Origin: Gonatopus flavifemur
Taxonomy: Eukaryota > Arthropoda > Insecta > Hymenoptera > Dryinidae
DNA length: 64,000 nt
NCBI GenBank assembly: GCA_018340375.1
Contig: JAFFJZ010000003.1
Location: 18,786,001 to 18,850,000 of the forward strand
Direction: 5' to 3'
The notes under the pieces were generated by a model. That model saw nothing but the letters and a program-made list of their open reading frames with translations, had not been told where the DNA came from and ran no database searches. The translations under genes and the position numbers were made by a program. Shown piece by piece: positions 1 to 12,443 of this stretch (its first letter is position 1; each line of letters opens with the position of its first letter).

Positions 1-2224
1 CGACTATTTCATTAACTATATGGAATTTGTATACACCCGAGTTAACAAATTCTCAAAATTATACGCAATTTCATATAAATCAATATATAATTCAGACAAT
101 TTCTCCATTCGGGCGGTTATTCATATAAAAGTATAGGTCGGGATATACTTCATTGATTCATCGTACAACCTTCAGAAATTGATTGCTCATTTTCGAATAA
201 ACATTCAATAAATTGAATACTTTCAACATTGCTTACCCCTCACAAAGTGGTGATGGCGATCTTTGATGATAATCGATCCTTCTTTACATAAAAAATATCT
301 AATTTTCATCAATACCAACAAAAATGAGATAATCTTTGCATAAAAAAGAATCGGTTGGCATCAAAGACTACACAAGAAGACAACACAAATTTTTCACTCT
401 TGTTTTTGAGGGCTGGGAACTGATTCAGGGTGGTTTTGGTGCACTGAATACAAAAACATTGCCAGATTCCTTGGATCGGCTCAATATTGATTATCTCTTA
501 TGCATAAATTTTATGTATAATCCATATAATTAATGACTCTTTCATATAGAAAGTTATAAAAATAGAGCCAATCCATCAAAACAGATTTTTTTTGTCGGAT
601 TTACTATTTCAGAATCACTTTGAATCAGTTTCCAAATCTCAGTCAATAGAATAGCTCTCGACGAGTATTTTATGATCCAAATAACGCACAAAGTAAATTA
701 AAAATAATGTAGTTTTAAGAAAAAATATTGACTTCTCACTGATTTCACTAGAATATCAATAAAAATTCGATAAATCGGTCATTCCAAGGATTGACATCTC
801 TGCTTCAACATGTAAATGAGATGTCCATTTCAAATGGGTATTGATCACTGAAAATCTGCTAGAAATATTCATGAATCAGCAATAACCTAATTAGCACGAA
901 TATTCTCTAAATATGAGAAGAACATGCACATGAGACGAACATATACTTGGATTCTATTTATGAATATTCTGTCATAAAACGTTCAATTTGGAAATCCACA
1001 GACCACCCAAGTTAACGCTGATAAATGATTCATTTCAATGAAAATTAAATAGAAGTCGATATGAAATCTGTGATAGGAAATAATATACTCCGAGAAAACA
1101 TTTTTTCATGGGATTCTTAACGCAGGATTCCCTGGTGGAAACTCCAATTTTGAGAGTTTTTCAGAAATGCTTAGAATATTTGCAGTTTCCCAGAATTATT
1201 CTGAATTTTAAAGAGACTTACTCCACTGTGAATCATTTTTTCACGATATCAGAGTTGTCCTTGTAATATTTGAAACTTAAAACAAACCGTAGCCATCTTG
1301 AAAATAGCATCTTCTTATCCGAAAAGATTACTAGACTAGAATTTATTCATCTATGGATATTCTTACTTTCTATTGATTAAACGTGGGTAAATGAAAGAAT
1401 AAGAACATGTCTGTTTCAGTTGAAATTATGAAAAATATAAATTATCTGAGAACTTATTCATATCAATGCAAAGATAGTGAATTGAAAGTGAGAATTTTGA
1501 ACAGTAGGAAAAACGGAAAGACTGCGAGAACGACGGGAAAATGTAATTATTCTTTTCAATTATTGCTTTCGTGTTCGGCTTCCCGCCTTTTTCCACCTGC
1601 ATCAGATGCGGGTCGTAGCTCTGCTGGACACGTCGTCTTAAAACGAGACAAAAAGTCAATACGATTCAATCCCTTTCTACGCGTTTTAATGCCGTTTCTG
1701 TCCCTTTTTTGTGTGAATTTACCCGACATTTTTTGCAGGGAGGTCACTGTTTTACGGCCTTGAAATTTATAGCGGATTTTATTGAGTTACTATGAACGAG
1801 ATAACCCTCTTGAAAAGATCTCATGAATCCCAATTAATTTTAGTTATTTCTAAGACAGAAACCGCATGAAATCTGGTATGCACATTTGATTTGATGGGGT
1901 TTTATGAGATTTTCCAAATCATTCTGATTGAATATTACACTGAGAGGAATAATTACTAATACCAAGAGAATATATTCTTGAATATTTTTCTTGAAATTTT
2001 CTGGAATCGAAAAAATATTTTCTCAATTCAAGAAATCTATGCTTGGTTGCAGACAAATTTCCTTGTGACAAGAATAAATATTTTTGGAGAAAGAAATTTT
2101 CTTGTAACAAGAACATAAAGGGTTGATGATAGTAATCATTTCTCTCTGTTTAGAAAGTTCTTATACAATTTTCGCATTCTCATACGAGATTATGAGAACC
2201 CATAACCTCGAGGACAGAAACCGC
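1..2224. other. No recognised gene
   Basis: AT-rich with only short chance ORFs. A locally GC-richer patch at about 1560-1760 is open on both strands but matches nothing I recognise. Confidence 0.6.
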
Positions 2225-2375
2225 ATAGGGTGAACTCCCCAGTAGATGAACGATTCATAAAAGAAGTAACTATTAAAAATTTCTGCTACCTTAACTTGTT
2301 TGTTTTCACGATAGCAGAAATTTATAATAGTCACTTCTTTTATGAATCGTTCATCTACTGGGTAGTTCATCCTAT
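2225..2375. mobile_element. Fold-back element with about 60-bp arms
   Basis: Arms around 2225-2290 and 2311-2375 pair with only a handful of mismatches (shared AGTAGATGAACGATTCATAA), with a loop of about 20 bp. This is MITE-like; no clear target duplication. Confidence 0.75.
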
Positions 2376-2688
2376 AGACTGATAAAAACTTTTTGAAAGT
2401 TATATAAACTAATATGACTTGTACATGAGAATTCGCGAGACTTTTTCAACAGGGAATCAAGACCCCAAGAGGCCAGATTTGATGAGTTCAAACCTTTTCC
2501 AAATCAAATCGATTCCAGTATTTCACAGCTCAACCTGGTGAAAATGCCAATTCAGAGTTCCTTAGAAATTCTCAGCAGAATATTTCCACCAGAGCAGTAA
2601 TATGATTGATCAATTTTTGAAATCCTTCAACTCGTCAAATCATGTTAGACATGACTTATTCCTCCTGAAGGAAGATACGATTCAGTAT

Positions 2689-3029
2689 TTGCTGAAAATG
2701 CCAGGGGAATCCGGACGAAAAATAGTGATCAAGATTTAATCGGTTTTTGTCCCAGAAAATCTGGTCAAAAACTCACAAAATTTCTACCTGGTTTCGTCCG
2801 GAATCGCCAAATTGGAATATGCTGTTCTATTTGGAATTCACAGACTGTGATATCCAGTCAAAAACTAATGAAAATTATTCTGCCAGGTTTTGACGGGATG
2901 TTACAAGTTGGTGATTCCGGACAAAACCAGGTAGAAATTTCGTCAGTTTTTCACTGGATTTCTTGGTACAAAAACCGATCAAATCCTGACAATTATTTCT
3001 TGTCCGGAACTGCCTGGCATTTTCAGCAA
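2689..3029. mobile_element. Palindromic MITE, family A copy 1
   Basis: TIRs read TTGCTGAAAATGCCAGG at the left and its complement at the right. Subterminal blocks (TCCGGAC, ACCGATTAAATC, TTTCTACCTGGTTT) also pair. Same family at 5429 and, degraded, near 11295 and 15041. Confidence 0.8.
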
Positions 3030-3519
3030 GGATACTAGATCTCAAGTTATAGTGATTTGAAACTTCTTCGATTTTGACTAATCTAGATAATCCGTTAACG
3101 CGCGTTGACGGACTTTCCATCGGACCTACGATTTATATTACCCTTGAAAATGCCCAGAAGCTGGGAGAAACGTCGGGAAGTGTGAGGAATACTCACTCCG
3201 CTATACTATAACACATACGTTACAGCAAAACATTCCAGCAACATTACAACGGTATTAACGGATATATCAAAATCCTTTCCGTGCTCACACATAAATCTTT
3301 CAGATCTAAACATAGACCTTAGACAGCGTACCACTTCACTTTACTTTTCTTCTCTTCATCTTACATACCAAGGTGTTATAGATATGATCAAGAAAACCAA
3401 CACCGTTGCGTACTGTTTTAACCAAAGTAATTCCACGGAAAAATGTTGTAATTGTTGTGGAAGGTTATTATAAATTTTGAAAATAAATCAACTCAACTTT
3501 GAATCAAATTCAAATCACA

Positions 3520-3715
3520 CACTGAAAACACAGTTTATTTCAGCCAAACAAAATTTTGGTTGAAATGAACGCAAAGAAACTTTTTGGTTGGCTGAAATAA
3601 AATTAATTTGGGGTGAACAAAATTTGGTTCACAATAATTAAGGCTTTCATACAGACAAATAAATTTTATTTCAGCCAACCCAAAAGTTTCTTTGCGTTCA
3701 TTTCAACCAACAGTG
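3520..3715. mobile_element. Inverted-repeat MITE, family B copy 1
   Basis: Starts CACTGAAAACACAGTT and ends CAACAGTG. Inner arms (TTGGTTGAAATGAACGCAAA and complement) are about 50 bp long. Related to the copy at 37486. Confidence 0.7.
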
Positions 3716-5428
3716 CATTAAATATACTAATCCACTATTTGCAAGTAAATCAATCTAATTTCTCTCATTTCTCAAACTTACACAAAAACTGTTGATCCAA
3801 ATCGAATGAAGAACTCGAAGAAAATGAAGTAATTTGTTTGAACGCTTTTCTACGAGCAAGATCGTTGAAGAATAGTATAAAAATCGCGCGAATAAACGTT
3901 ACTTCTACATGGATGACTCGAATCAACTCAAATCGACTTCCTTTCATGAGAAAAGAGATCTCACTATTTTCCAATCATCGTGATCGTATCCATATATAAC
4001 ATACAATAAGACTTGAGTAACATTTCCAAGTATTCGAAACCCATTTTGTACTTTCGAGATGTCGTGATCGCTACGAGGAGCCTTCGCTGTTTATCACTCC
4101 CCGTGAAAAATACGCGTTATAATACTTTCTCTCTATGACTGGAAGATTCGTTCCTCGTCAACCTGTAGGTGAAAATTAATACCCAGAGCTTGAGAGCGTT
4201 AACGAAATACGAGAGAAAGAAGATGAAAAAAAGAACGAGGAATTCAAATTTTATTTCTCACATCTTCAATCTAAGCAGAAGTTTTGACGCATTATACGTT
4301 ATAGACTTGGACCGGGTTCCCACAGAAGTCACGTTGAGAATAATAAGGAAGAAGAGGGAGACATGAAAAAATAAAAACGGAGGTAGGAGTGTATATTTAA
4401 AGGTCATTTCATCTCTCAAAGAGAAATTTACGTTAACGAGAAACAGACGAAGAAAGAGCGAGTCCTTACTTTCGGCAGGGAATGTAACGAATTCTTGAAT
4501 TTTTCTCCACTCGGAGTTCCAAGTAAAAGTCCAAGGTAATATTTATTTTTCCTTTAGTACAAGTTGTCATCTTTTCAGGATTAAATGAGAGTAGAGTAAA
4601 GTTTGAACAAAGTTGAACCAATGCAAGAAGTGTACGCATACAAGACAAACTTCGATCCAACGTTTTTCTCATCTTGGGAATAAGTGAAAAGAGATGAGAG
4701 ATTTTCGTAACTATTTTACTTTGTATACCAGCGCAAAGTATATGCTGAAAGAACGGATACCTTTATTATTTCCTTTTTAGCACAGAATTGTGAATGGATG
4801 TATAATTGATAAGAGACGACGAGGTGAAAAATATCAATTAATGAATCGGTATATGATTGTTTCGAGACTTCAATGATTCAATGGGACGACGATAAGATGA
4901 TAAGATTTCTCGACAAAGCTAATTTCCTTCGAACTCTCATCGTAAGACTGAAGTGGAAAAGAACAGGGGAGAAAAGACATGGAACAAACTCCTTTGGAAC
5001 TTGAATCAAAGCTGTATTGTATGAAGAAATTCCATACACCCAACATATTTTTCCTCCCACCTAACTTTTTCATAAAGGTACAAAGTTTCATTTTATCCCA
5101 TTAGGGAACGTCGAAGGGATCATATTTCTTTTCTCGCAGTCCGAGAAGTAGCGATATCTTCATAAGTTGTTTCATGCTACCGTTCTCTACCGGAATACGT
5201 TTTTAGCATTCAATTCCTAGATGGTAGCTGTTTGTTTACACACGAATTGATATTTCAAGAATATTCGTTGATGAAAAAGATTTGCAGTAATACACTCAAT
5301 GATTTATTGCGGATTTTGAGACATTGAATTTTTTGACTGTAAAATTTGAATTTCGTTTTCATTAGAATGAAATCCTTTTTTCTTGGTGATAAAATCGTAT
5401 ATGCCCGATTGGAAATTCATCTAATGTG
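3716..5428. other. No recognised gene
   Basis: AT-rich unique-looking sequence with no conserved ORF and no clear inverted repeat. Confidence 0.55.
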
Positions 5429-5736
5429 CTGCTAAAAGTGCCAGGCGGAACCGGACAGAAAATTGCTGTCAGCCTTCGAACGGTTTCTTTCCCAGGCAAT
5501 CCAGGCAAAAACTGACAAACTTTCTACCCGATTTGGTCTGGAATTACTGAATTGTAACATCTCATCAAAACCTAGCAGGAAAATTTTCGTCAGTTTTTGA
5601 CAGGATATTCCGAGTTGGTAATTCTGGACCGAATCGGGTAGAAAATTTGTCAGTTTTTGCATGGATTATCTGGGAAAGAAACCGTTCAAAGCCTAACAAC
5701 AATTTTCTGTCCGGTTCTGCCTGACATTTTTAGCAG
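5429..5736. mobile_element. Palindromic MITE, family A copy 2
   Basis: TIR CTGCTAAAAGTGCCAGGC pairs with TAGCAG at the right end. Inner blocks GAACGGTTTCTTTCCCAG and TTTCTACCCGATT occur inverted at both ends. Confidence 0.8.
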
Positions 5737-6263
5737 AGTGGATTCGGTTATTTATACATAATAGAATGCTGCTTTCTTTCAAATCTTTATAATTCAGGAT
5801 TTAAATGAAACTAGCACAACAAATCATTTTTCAAGTATCAATTTTCAGATAACTCTTGAATTTGACAATTATGATATTTTAACATTGACTTAATTAAATT
5901 GAAATGCGCAGAGGAGAAAATTCCGTTTTCAGGCCCATTAATCAATATCCAGACAAAATTCAGAATTCCTCAATTTTCAAAAGGACTCTTTAAGAAACCT
6001 AAAAAGAATCTGAAGAACCCTGATCAAACACATTACAACTTCTAGAATATTGAACCAATAAGAAATGTTTGATGTTAGTTTCCACATAATATTGAGACTG
6101 ACATATCCAATTTCGAATGCGAAGATCTGAGTGATTTTCAAAGAATTGATGTTTCAAACATCATGAATCTTTACACAGAACATAACGCTATGAATGAGTG
6201 CTCAAAGCATTTAATTCTCGATGACTGAATAGAAAGAAAAGGAATTGAACGCATTCAGCAATG

Positions 6264-6377
6264 TTTTAGCTGTCGCAGCAAAAATTGTTTGCTCCTCTAG
6301 CAAATTTCCGTATTGTATATAAAATAGGAAACAAACTTTGCTGGAGAAGTCGACATCTTTTGCTGCCACAGCTAAAA
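6264..6377. repeat. Inverted repeat with TAGCTG-GCAGC motifs
   Basis: TTTAGCTGTCGCAGCAAAA pairs with TTTTGCTGCCACAGCTAAA across about 110 bp. The motif resembles those in the elements at 54348 and 30909. Confidence 0.6.
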
Positions 6378-6663
6378 AGTCGCTGTCATAGTTAACAAGA
6401 TTACTGTTATAGCAAATGTACCGCAAGCTGAAGAAAGATATTAGAAATTCACATTGTTGCTGACTGGAATGATATAAAATGACTTTTCTCACACGTTAAA
6501 CTAGACGCGTGATACCAACTGCTAACCGTTCCCTCTCGGCTCAAGCTATTACATTGTTGCTCTCAATCCACTGTGCATGTCCGACAGTTCTAAAAGCTCA
6601 TTATCTCGAATACAAACGTACCGAGAGCTGTTAATCTTAACGTATATCTGTGGGTACAAGCTA

Positions 6664-6794
6664 CAGGGATGGGCGATGTTTGCGAACATCGATGTTTTTA
6701 TACCTAGTTTTTATCGAATCTTATATAATATCGATATAAACTAAACATTTTTTGTATATAAGACATCGATATTTTCAAACATCGTCCATCCTCG
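6664..6794. mobile_element. hAT-like MITE, about 130 bp
   Basis: The left end CAGGGATGGGCGATGTTTG pairs with CAAACATCGTCCATCCTCG at the right; CAGGGATGG is a common hAT terminus. TACAAGC occurs just outside both ends, but no clean 8-bp duplication is visible. Confidence 0.65.
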
Positions 6795-7744
6795 GTAGAT
6801 ACAAGCGTGAACGCCTCCTTCCTTCTTGAATCAAGTGCACAAGGACAATTCGATACATAACGGTCGATGTATGAGGGCAAATTACGTAGCTCAACGTCAA
6901 TTCTATGAACTTTATTCATTCCGTTCGCTTATTTACGGAGCACAGAAAGTTGATAGTGATGAATCAGAATATTTCATTAAAGAAAACATTTGTGTCTCCG
7001 ATATTTTCATTGGAGGAATGTGTCGCATAAATGTGAGTATACAAAAAAAAAATTTTCCAATCATTTGAATAATCATTACTTTATGAAGCATGTAATAGTG
7101 TGAAGGATAATTGAAAAAATTATATAATAATGCTGAATTGAAGGGGATACTAGCGAACATTACATTATTCTGAATCAAAAATATCATAAAATCTCGTCTC
7201 AAATCAAATCAAATGAAATTCGGCAAAAACTTTCCTCAAGTTTCAATAAGATTTGACAAGATTTGATAAGTTCCTTTAAAAAAAGGGCCCGAATCGTTTA
7301 TTCGAAATTACTCCAAATTGCTTTGACAAGATCACATATTCAAATCATTATTTTTAGAACAATTCTGAACGTTCAAAGGACATGCTAGCGAACGTGACCC
7401 TAGTCAAATCGTTTATTCCGAGTTATTTGAAGGTGAGAGGCATACAAGGGGCAAAATATCTGTTTGTATCGTCTGTACATCATTTCTTGAGCAGCTGAGA
7501 AAGTGTTGAATATACAGAGAGATATTTTAGATAAATACATTTTCACGTAGTTTGCCACAAGAAAAGTGACTACTGCCAAACCGCTTGTATCCCTTTAAGG
7601 GGATACCAGCGATCCCCGCTGATGCAACCCGCCATACAAGCTTATCGACTGAGTAAGCATTTTCTCGGCAAGAATACTCTGAATTGAATTCATGAAGAAG
7701 TGTGAATTTTTCAGGCATCGATCTTCAATTCTTTATCTACTGCT

Positions 7745-7839
7745 GTACATCGCCCGAATTTTAAATCTCGACAAAATATTTTTTTTTCTCAGTCGGTAAT
7801 ACAAACTTTTTTTTTCAAAACCAAAATTCGGGTGGTGTA
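7745..7839. mobile_element. Small hairpin nested in the 7.6-8.2 kb element
   Basis: TACATCGCCCGAATTTT pairs with AAAATTCGGGTGGTGTA. TA is present at both edges, and it abuts the next element. Confidence 0.6.
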
Positions 7840-8063
7840 CACGGAGAAAAAAATCTGGGAACCAGTGCATGAGCATCGATTACATATCAATCGCAAGAAG
7901 ACATCCTTGAAATAAAAGCATGAACCTAGTCGCTCATACCATGCGGCAATGCGATAAGTGCATAGATTGATATTCTTATTCCAAGGAGTTCCACGGAATA
8001 AACTTCTTGCGATTGATACGTCATCGGTGCTCATGTGCTGGTTCCTAGATTTTTTTCTCCGAG
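7840..8063. mobile_element. Tc1/mariner-type MITE, 224 bp
   Basis: The ends CACGGAGAAAAAAATC and GATTTTTTTCTCCGAG are flanked by TA dinucleotides (7838-7839 and 8064-8065). The inner arms (GGAACCAGTGCATGAGCA and complement) are about 70 bp. Same terminus as the element at 52429. Confidence 0.8.
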
Positions 8064-8210
8064 TACAGCAGTAGATATAGCATTGAAGATTGATTCCTGA
8101 AAATTTCATACGTCTCCATGAATTCAGTTCAGAGTATTCTTGCCGAGAAAATGTTTACTTAGTCGGTACGCTTGTATGGCGGGTTGCATCAGCAAACGAG
8201 GGGATCTAGT

Positions 8211-11200
8211 AATAAGTGTTACTTTTTCAACAATTTTTTATTCGACTTGAATTAATTCAATGAACTGAATCTTTCTACATATATGATAGCTAATGTTTTG
8301 TGGTTTATGAAAACAACTTTCCTTAATATGGCGAAATCTGGCAGTAACACGACAGCCTGAAGTTGGTCATCTCAAAATCTGGTAGCCATGATTCCAGGAG
8401 TTTGGAACCAAAACTCAAAATGGATTTTTATAAAATATGTTATTGGCTATGGCCTGAAACGGAATTGTGGGGAAAAAAAAGTGAAAAAATGGCGGAGTTT
8501 TGAATTTTCCTCTCGATTTTTCCCCATGTAAATTGATGAAAATGGTATTTAGAAATTAGCAAAAAATATAATTCCGCTCCATGCCATAACCACACGTGTG
8601 AGGAACATTCTCCTAAAATTTCAGCGAAATCGATCAAGTAGATTTTGCTAAATCGTGGTTACCAGGTCAAAAAATGTGGTTTCGAGAAAAACGCGTTTAA
8701 AGTTTTTTTTTTCGAAAAAAAGAAAAACAAAAGAGTCTTACCGTAATCAGCAATGCCTGGTTCATAAAAAATCGATTTTTTGAAAATTTATTCCTAGACT
8801 CCCCCATTTATCTATTAAAATAATATATAGTAATTTTCACAGTTTCTTATGAGTGAAAAACATCAATAGTGGATCCTAAGTATACTCTCATGGTAGTGAT
8901 TACTAAAGTACACTGCTATTTTCTCTCCCTAACATTACAAAATCTCATGCACGTTTTCAGAAGGTTCTGAAAATGTTCTCAACATATTTGAACGTTTTCA
9001 GTATGTTCTGAAAACCCCTGAGTGTTGTCAGGGTTGTGTGCCCTCAATCAGTCTTTCAGTTTTCATATTTTATATAGTCTTTTAGTTTATTGATTTTCAA
9101 ATAAAAAAAATATTGTTGCATTTCTTTTATTAGGAATTGGTATTTTACATTAGCACACGATGCACTCTGCAGCATATCTAGCAATCACAACCCATATTGT
9201 CAAATCGATTGAATATTAACCATTGGAAAATTCCGGTTTATTATTTCAATTTGAGAAATAACAAGAACAGTTTGATTTTTCTCAATCAGAAACATAATGC
9301 GCTCCAACAAAGGCTATACTAACAAGCCGCTGATTCTTTTGATCAAACCGATCGGATGTTTCGAAACGAACCTTTAGAGTTACTTACATCAAAAGTTCGC
9401 ATCATCTTCAAACGGAGGATTGTATACTTTCATTATGCAGGGAAAGCAGTTGTTTCAGGAAATAAAATACTCCTCTCATCATCCTCTTCGCTGCAAGACA
9501 TAAGAATTCCATGAAAAACAATTATATATTCTTGTATTCTTCGATCAATGGAAAATATCAAGACAATGTTCAAGTTGATCAGTTTATTCACTGAGATGTG
9601 ATATGAAATTCCAAGCCAGTATTTGGTTCGAACTCTCGCATCTTCCTAATCATATGTTGCTCTTTTCATTCGCTTTCGTATTTAAATGAGAGTAGTGCAA
9701 TGTTAATACATTCTGATCGTTTGTAACACTCTCGCGAATTTCATTTAGTCTCTAAATCTCGGATCAATTATAATATAATCCATTTGGAAATAGTTCACCG
9801 CATAACATTGTTACAACTTTGATAATCCTAGCAGCGTAATTGAGAATGATTATAATCCTGCATGCATAGTCCTTTAGAATTTGTGGCGAGATGTGATATT
9901 AAGTGACATTATTTCCGAAAATTAGAGAAGTTTCGTGATAAGATTTTTCCCTCTTCTTACCTGACTTTTCTCATCTTATTTTCAATCGAAATGGAATATA
10001 AATATATTTTACCTACATGACATATGTTACGTTCTCTTCATACAGTGATTTAGAAATTGAATTATGAAAATTATTACTGCGATGTATTTATTTTCTTAAT
10101 ACCCTCGTGTTTTCGGTGTACTACTCGTCTATCTATTTCCAGCTATTTTATGTGTTTACCGTTCAATGTTATCTCTTGCGAGCAATACATCATTCACAAA
10201 GCATTATCGGTAGATTTATTTCGAACCAAATTCGATCCACAATTCGAACAATGAAAAATCTTCATTCTTATTGACTGCAAAACCAATTGTTTTTCTCACA
10301 CGACGGAGTCTTAAGAATACAATTAAAATCATCTTTCGTATCAAGTCCGCGTTTAAAAAAAACACGCTCTTCATAAATGTTCCATACAAGAGTGATCAAA
10401 CGTTGAATGCTTTTTTATGCTCTTTTACGTGTCCTGCCGCCCTCCCCGGCATATGCGAGTTCATCTCTGATGACACGAGGGTGGTGCGTGGGCGCTATGT
10501 GTTCACTCGTGCACGTTGCGTTTGTCTCCCTTTTCGATTTTCCGTACCACATGGGGTGCTCATTGTTACGTCCGTGATAAGGGTTGTCTCTGCGAGAACA
10601 AGGGTGAACATCGTTCCTTCCTTTCTCCAATGCACCATCGTTATTAAGATAAGAACGACGAAAGAATCGACGAGTCTCGATTCTAAAGCGTTATGAGAGA
10701 TCCACTCAATCGCTTTAGGGGATAACGAATAAAACTCTATCGGAAGAATTTCAGTTTGAATGACGTAATTCAAATTGTTTTTCGGCTTTCAACAGTCGCC
10801 TGAGGCTTGGTGAATTTGTGGTTTCGTGTTTTAAAAACGTATACTTCTGGATATTGTGATTTTCAGGTTCAGTCTCTTCTGATGAATGGCGGTACAAGGG
10901 AGTAGGAAAATTAATAGCCGCGAGTCGTTGTACGGTCTACGAATGATCGAGTATACGTAGGTGGTAGTGGGATAGTTTCAAGAACACGTGTTGATGATCA
11001 TTACAAGGACCACCCACTCACAGTTCTGAAGTGAATTGACGGGGTCTTTGTATAACGGGTAAACGCGTAGTTTTCAAACATTCTTTGTAGGCAATAGTAT
11101 CAAATATACATAAAATATTCACAAACATATTTTTGCGGAAGAGGGATTTGGTTCGAATCTTGTACTAGAATTATTCCTTTTAGTATATTCGAGTTCTAGA

Positions 11201-11294
11201 AAGGAGATGGTCACTTGTTCGAAGTAAGGAAACAGCTCGAGACTAAATGATCTCTCATCACTTCTAATTTGTTTAGTCCGCTAACAATACCAAC
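8211..11294. other. No recognised gene; GC-elevated patch at 10420-10640
   Basis: Contains runs of TTCTGAAAA-like text near 8950-9020 and a GC-elevated stretch (10420-10640). That stretch is open on both strands but shows no domain I recognise. It could be an unrecognised exon, promoter or repeat. Confidence 0.5.
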
Positions 11295-11590
11295 CAAAAC
11301 CGGGCACAAAATTATTGTCAGGCTTTGAACGGTTTTTTGTCCTGAGAAATCAAATCCTGATGAAATTCCTCCCCGATGTTGTCCGGAATTATCAAATTAA
11401 AACATCCTGTGAAAAAAAAGACAGCAATTCCTTGGAAACTGATGAAAATTTTCTTGCCAGGCTTTGATATGCTATTCCGATATGGTTATTCCAAACAAAA
11501 TCGGGTAGAAAGTTCGCCAGTTTATGACCGGATTTCCAGAAATGAATACCCTTCAAAGCTTATTTTTTACCCGATTTCTGCGATTGGAAA
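11295..11590. mobile_element. Family A MITE, degraded copy 3
   Basis: Contains TTGTCAGGCTTTGAACGGTT, GTCCGGAATTATCAAATT and inverted counterparts such as AAATCGGGTAGAAAG. The terminal repeats have decayed, so the limits are approximate. Confidence 0.55.
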
Positions 11591-12092
11591 TGTATTTTTA
11601 CAGATCTTCACGGTAAACTACAGTACATTTTTCAAAAATATATATAATATCTACAAACTAAATTCTTTATATTCAAAAAAGTACAAAAATCTCCTTTGAG
11701 CATTGATATGAGCAACTCCATAAGTTCATCCGTCTCATGTGTTATAGTTGGCCAAGTTTTGTACTGACAATACGTCGTGTTTTGCATAACAGATTATTAA
11801 TTAGGTCCTCGGCATCTCACATTTCGTACTCATTAATCGGATTACATCGAATGAAACTATGCAACGACGATAATGATAATCCAAAACTGTGACTCGAAGG
11901 ATAAACGAGATATCTCTAATTAGGCCGAATCATCAAATATTGATACAACATTGTGTACATCCACATTCTTTCATTCGGTGCTGATTCTCAATTAGAGAAC
12001 ATTTCAACTATATTGATTGGGTGTATACGTTTGAACATGATCAATAGAATATTTGGTTGGTATTATCAAATTTTATTTCGAGAAGTACGAGT

Positions 12093-12443
12093 TCTCTGAT
12101 TAACATTCAGAGTGAAATTTCATGAACCAAATGAATAGGATTTTCAAGTAGGTACACCCCTTGAACAAAATGTTGCAGAGACTGTTCAAGTCCTACCATT
12201 GTGACGTTTCGAATGAAATCTTTTGAAATCACATCTCTGGAACGTCGGAAGAATGTTTGAAGTTTTGAAAATGTTTCAGAGATATTATTTTGAAATATTT
12301 CATTCGTAATATTCCAATGGTATAACACTAGCAGTATCTGGGACGTTCCAGGAACAATCTGCAATTTGAAAACCCTATTCATTCTTTCCGATTATTTCCT
12401 ACAATTTGGTTCATGAAATTTCTCTCTGAATATTAATCAGAGA
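12093..12443. mobile_element. TIR element, about 350 bp
   Basis: TIRs of about 35 bp share TCTCTGATTAA, TTCAGAG and GAAATTTCATGAACC, and a second inner pair (GAATAGG/CCTATTC) is present. No transposase ORF. Confidence 0.7.

Larger units (their letters stand above)
7600..8210. mobile_element. Large fold-back element with nested insertions
   Basis: Arms of about 145 bp (7600-7747 and 8064-8210) pair, sharing GATGCAACCCGCCATACAAG and TTTCTCGGCAAGAATACTC. The terminus GGGGATACCAGCGATCC also begins elements at 42378 and 54882. Its centre is occupied by two other inverted-repeat elements. Confidence 0.75.

Noticed and set aside
1407..1763. 118-codon ORF
   Set aside because: Overlaps long ORFs on the other strand; no domain or splice context recognised.
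9626..9637. GGTTCGAACTC, like a tRNA B box
   Set aside because: No A box or cloverleaf could be formed upstream. The similar word at 11149 fails for the same reason.
10271..10696. 141-codon ORF
   Set aside because: No recognisable domain, no conserved context, and the opposite strand is equally open; most likely compositional.
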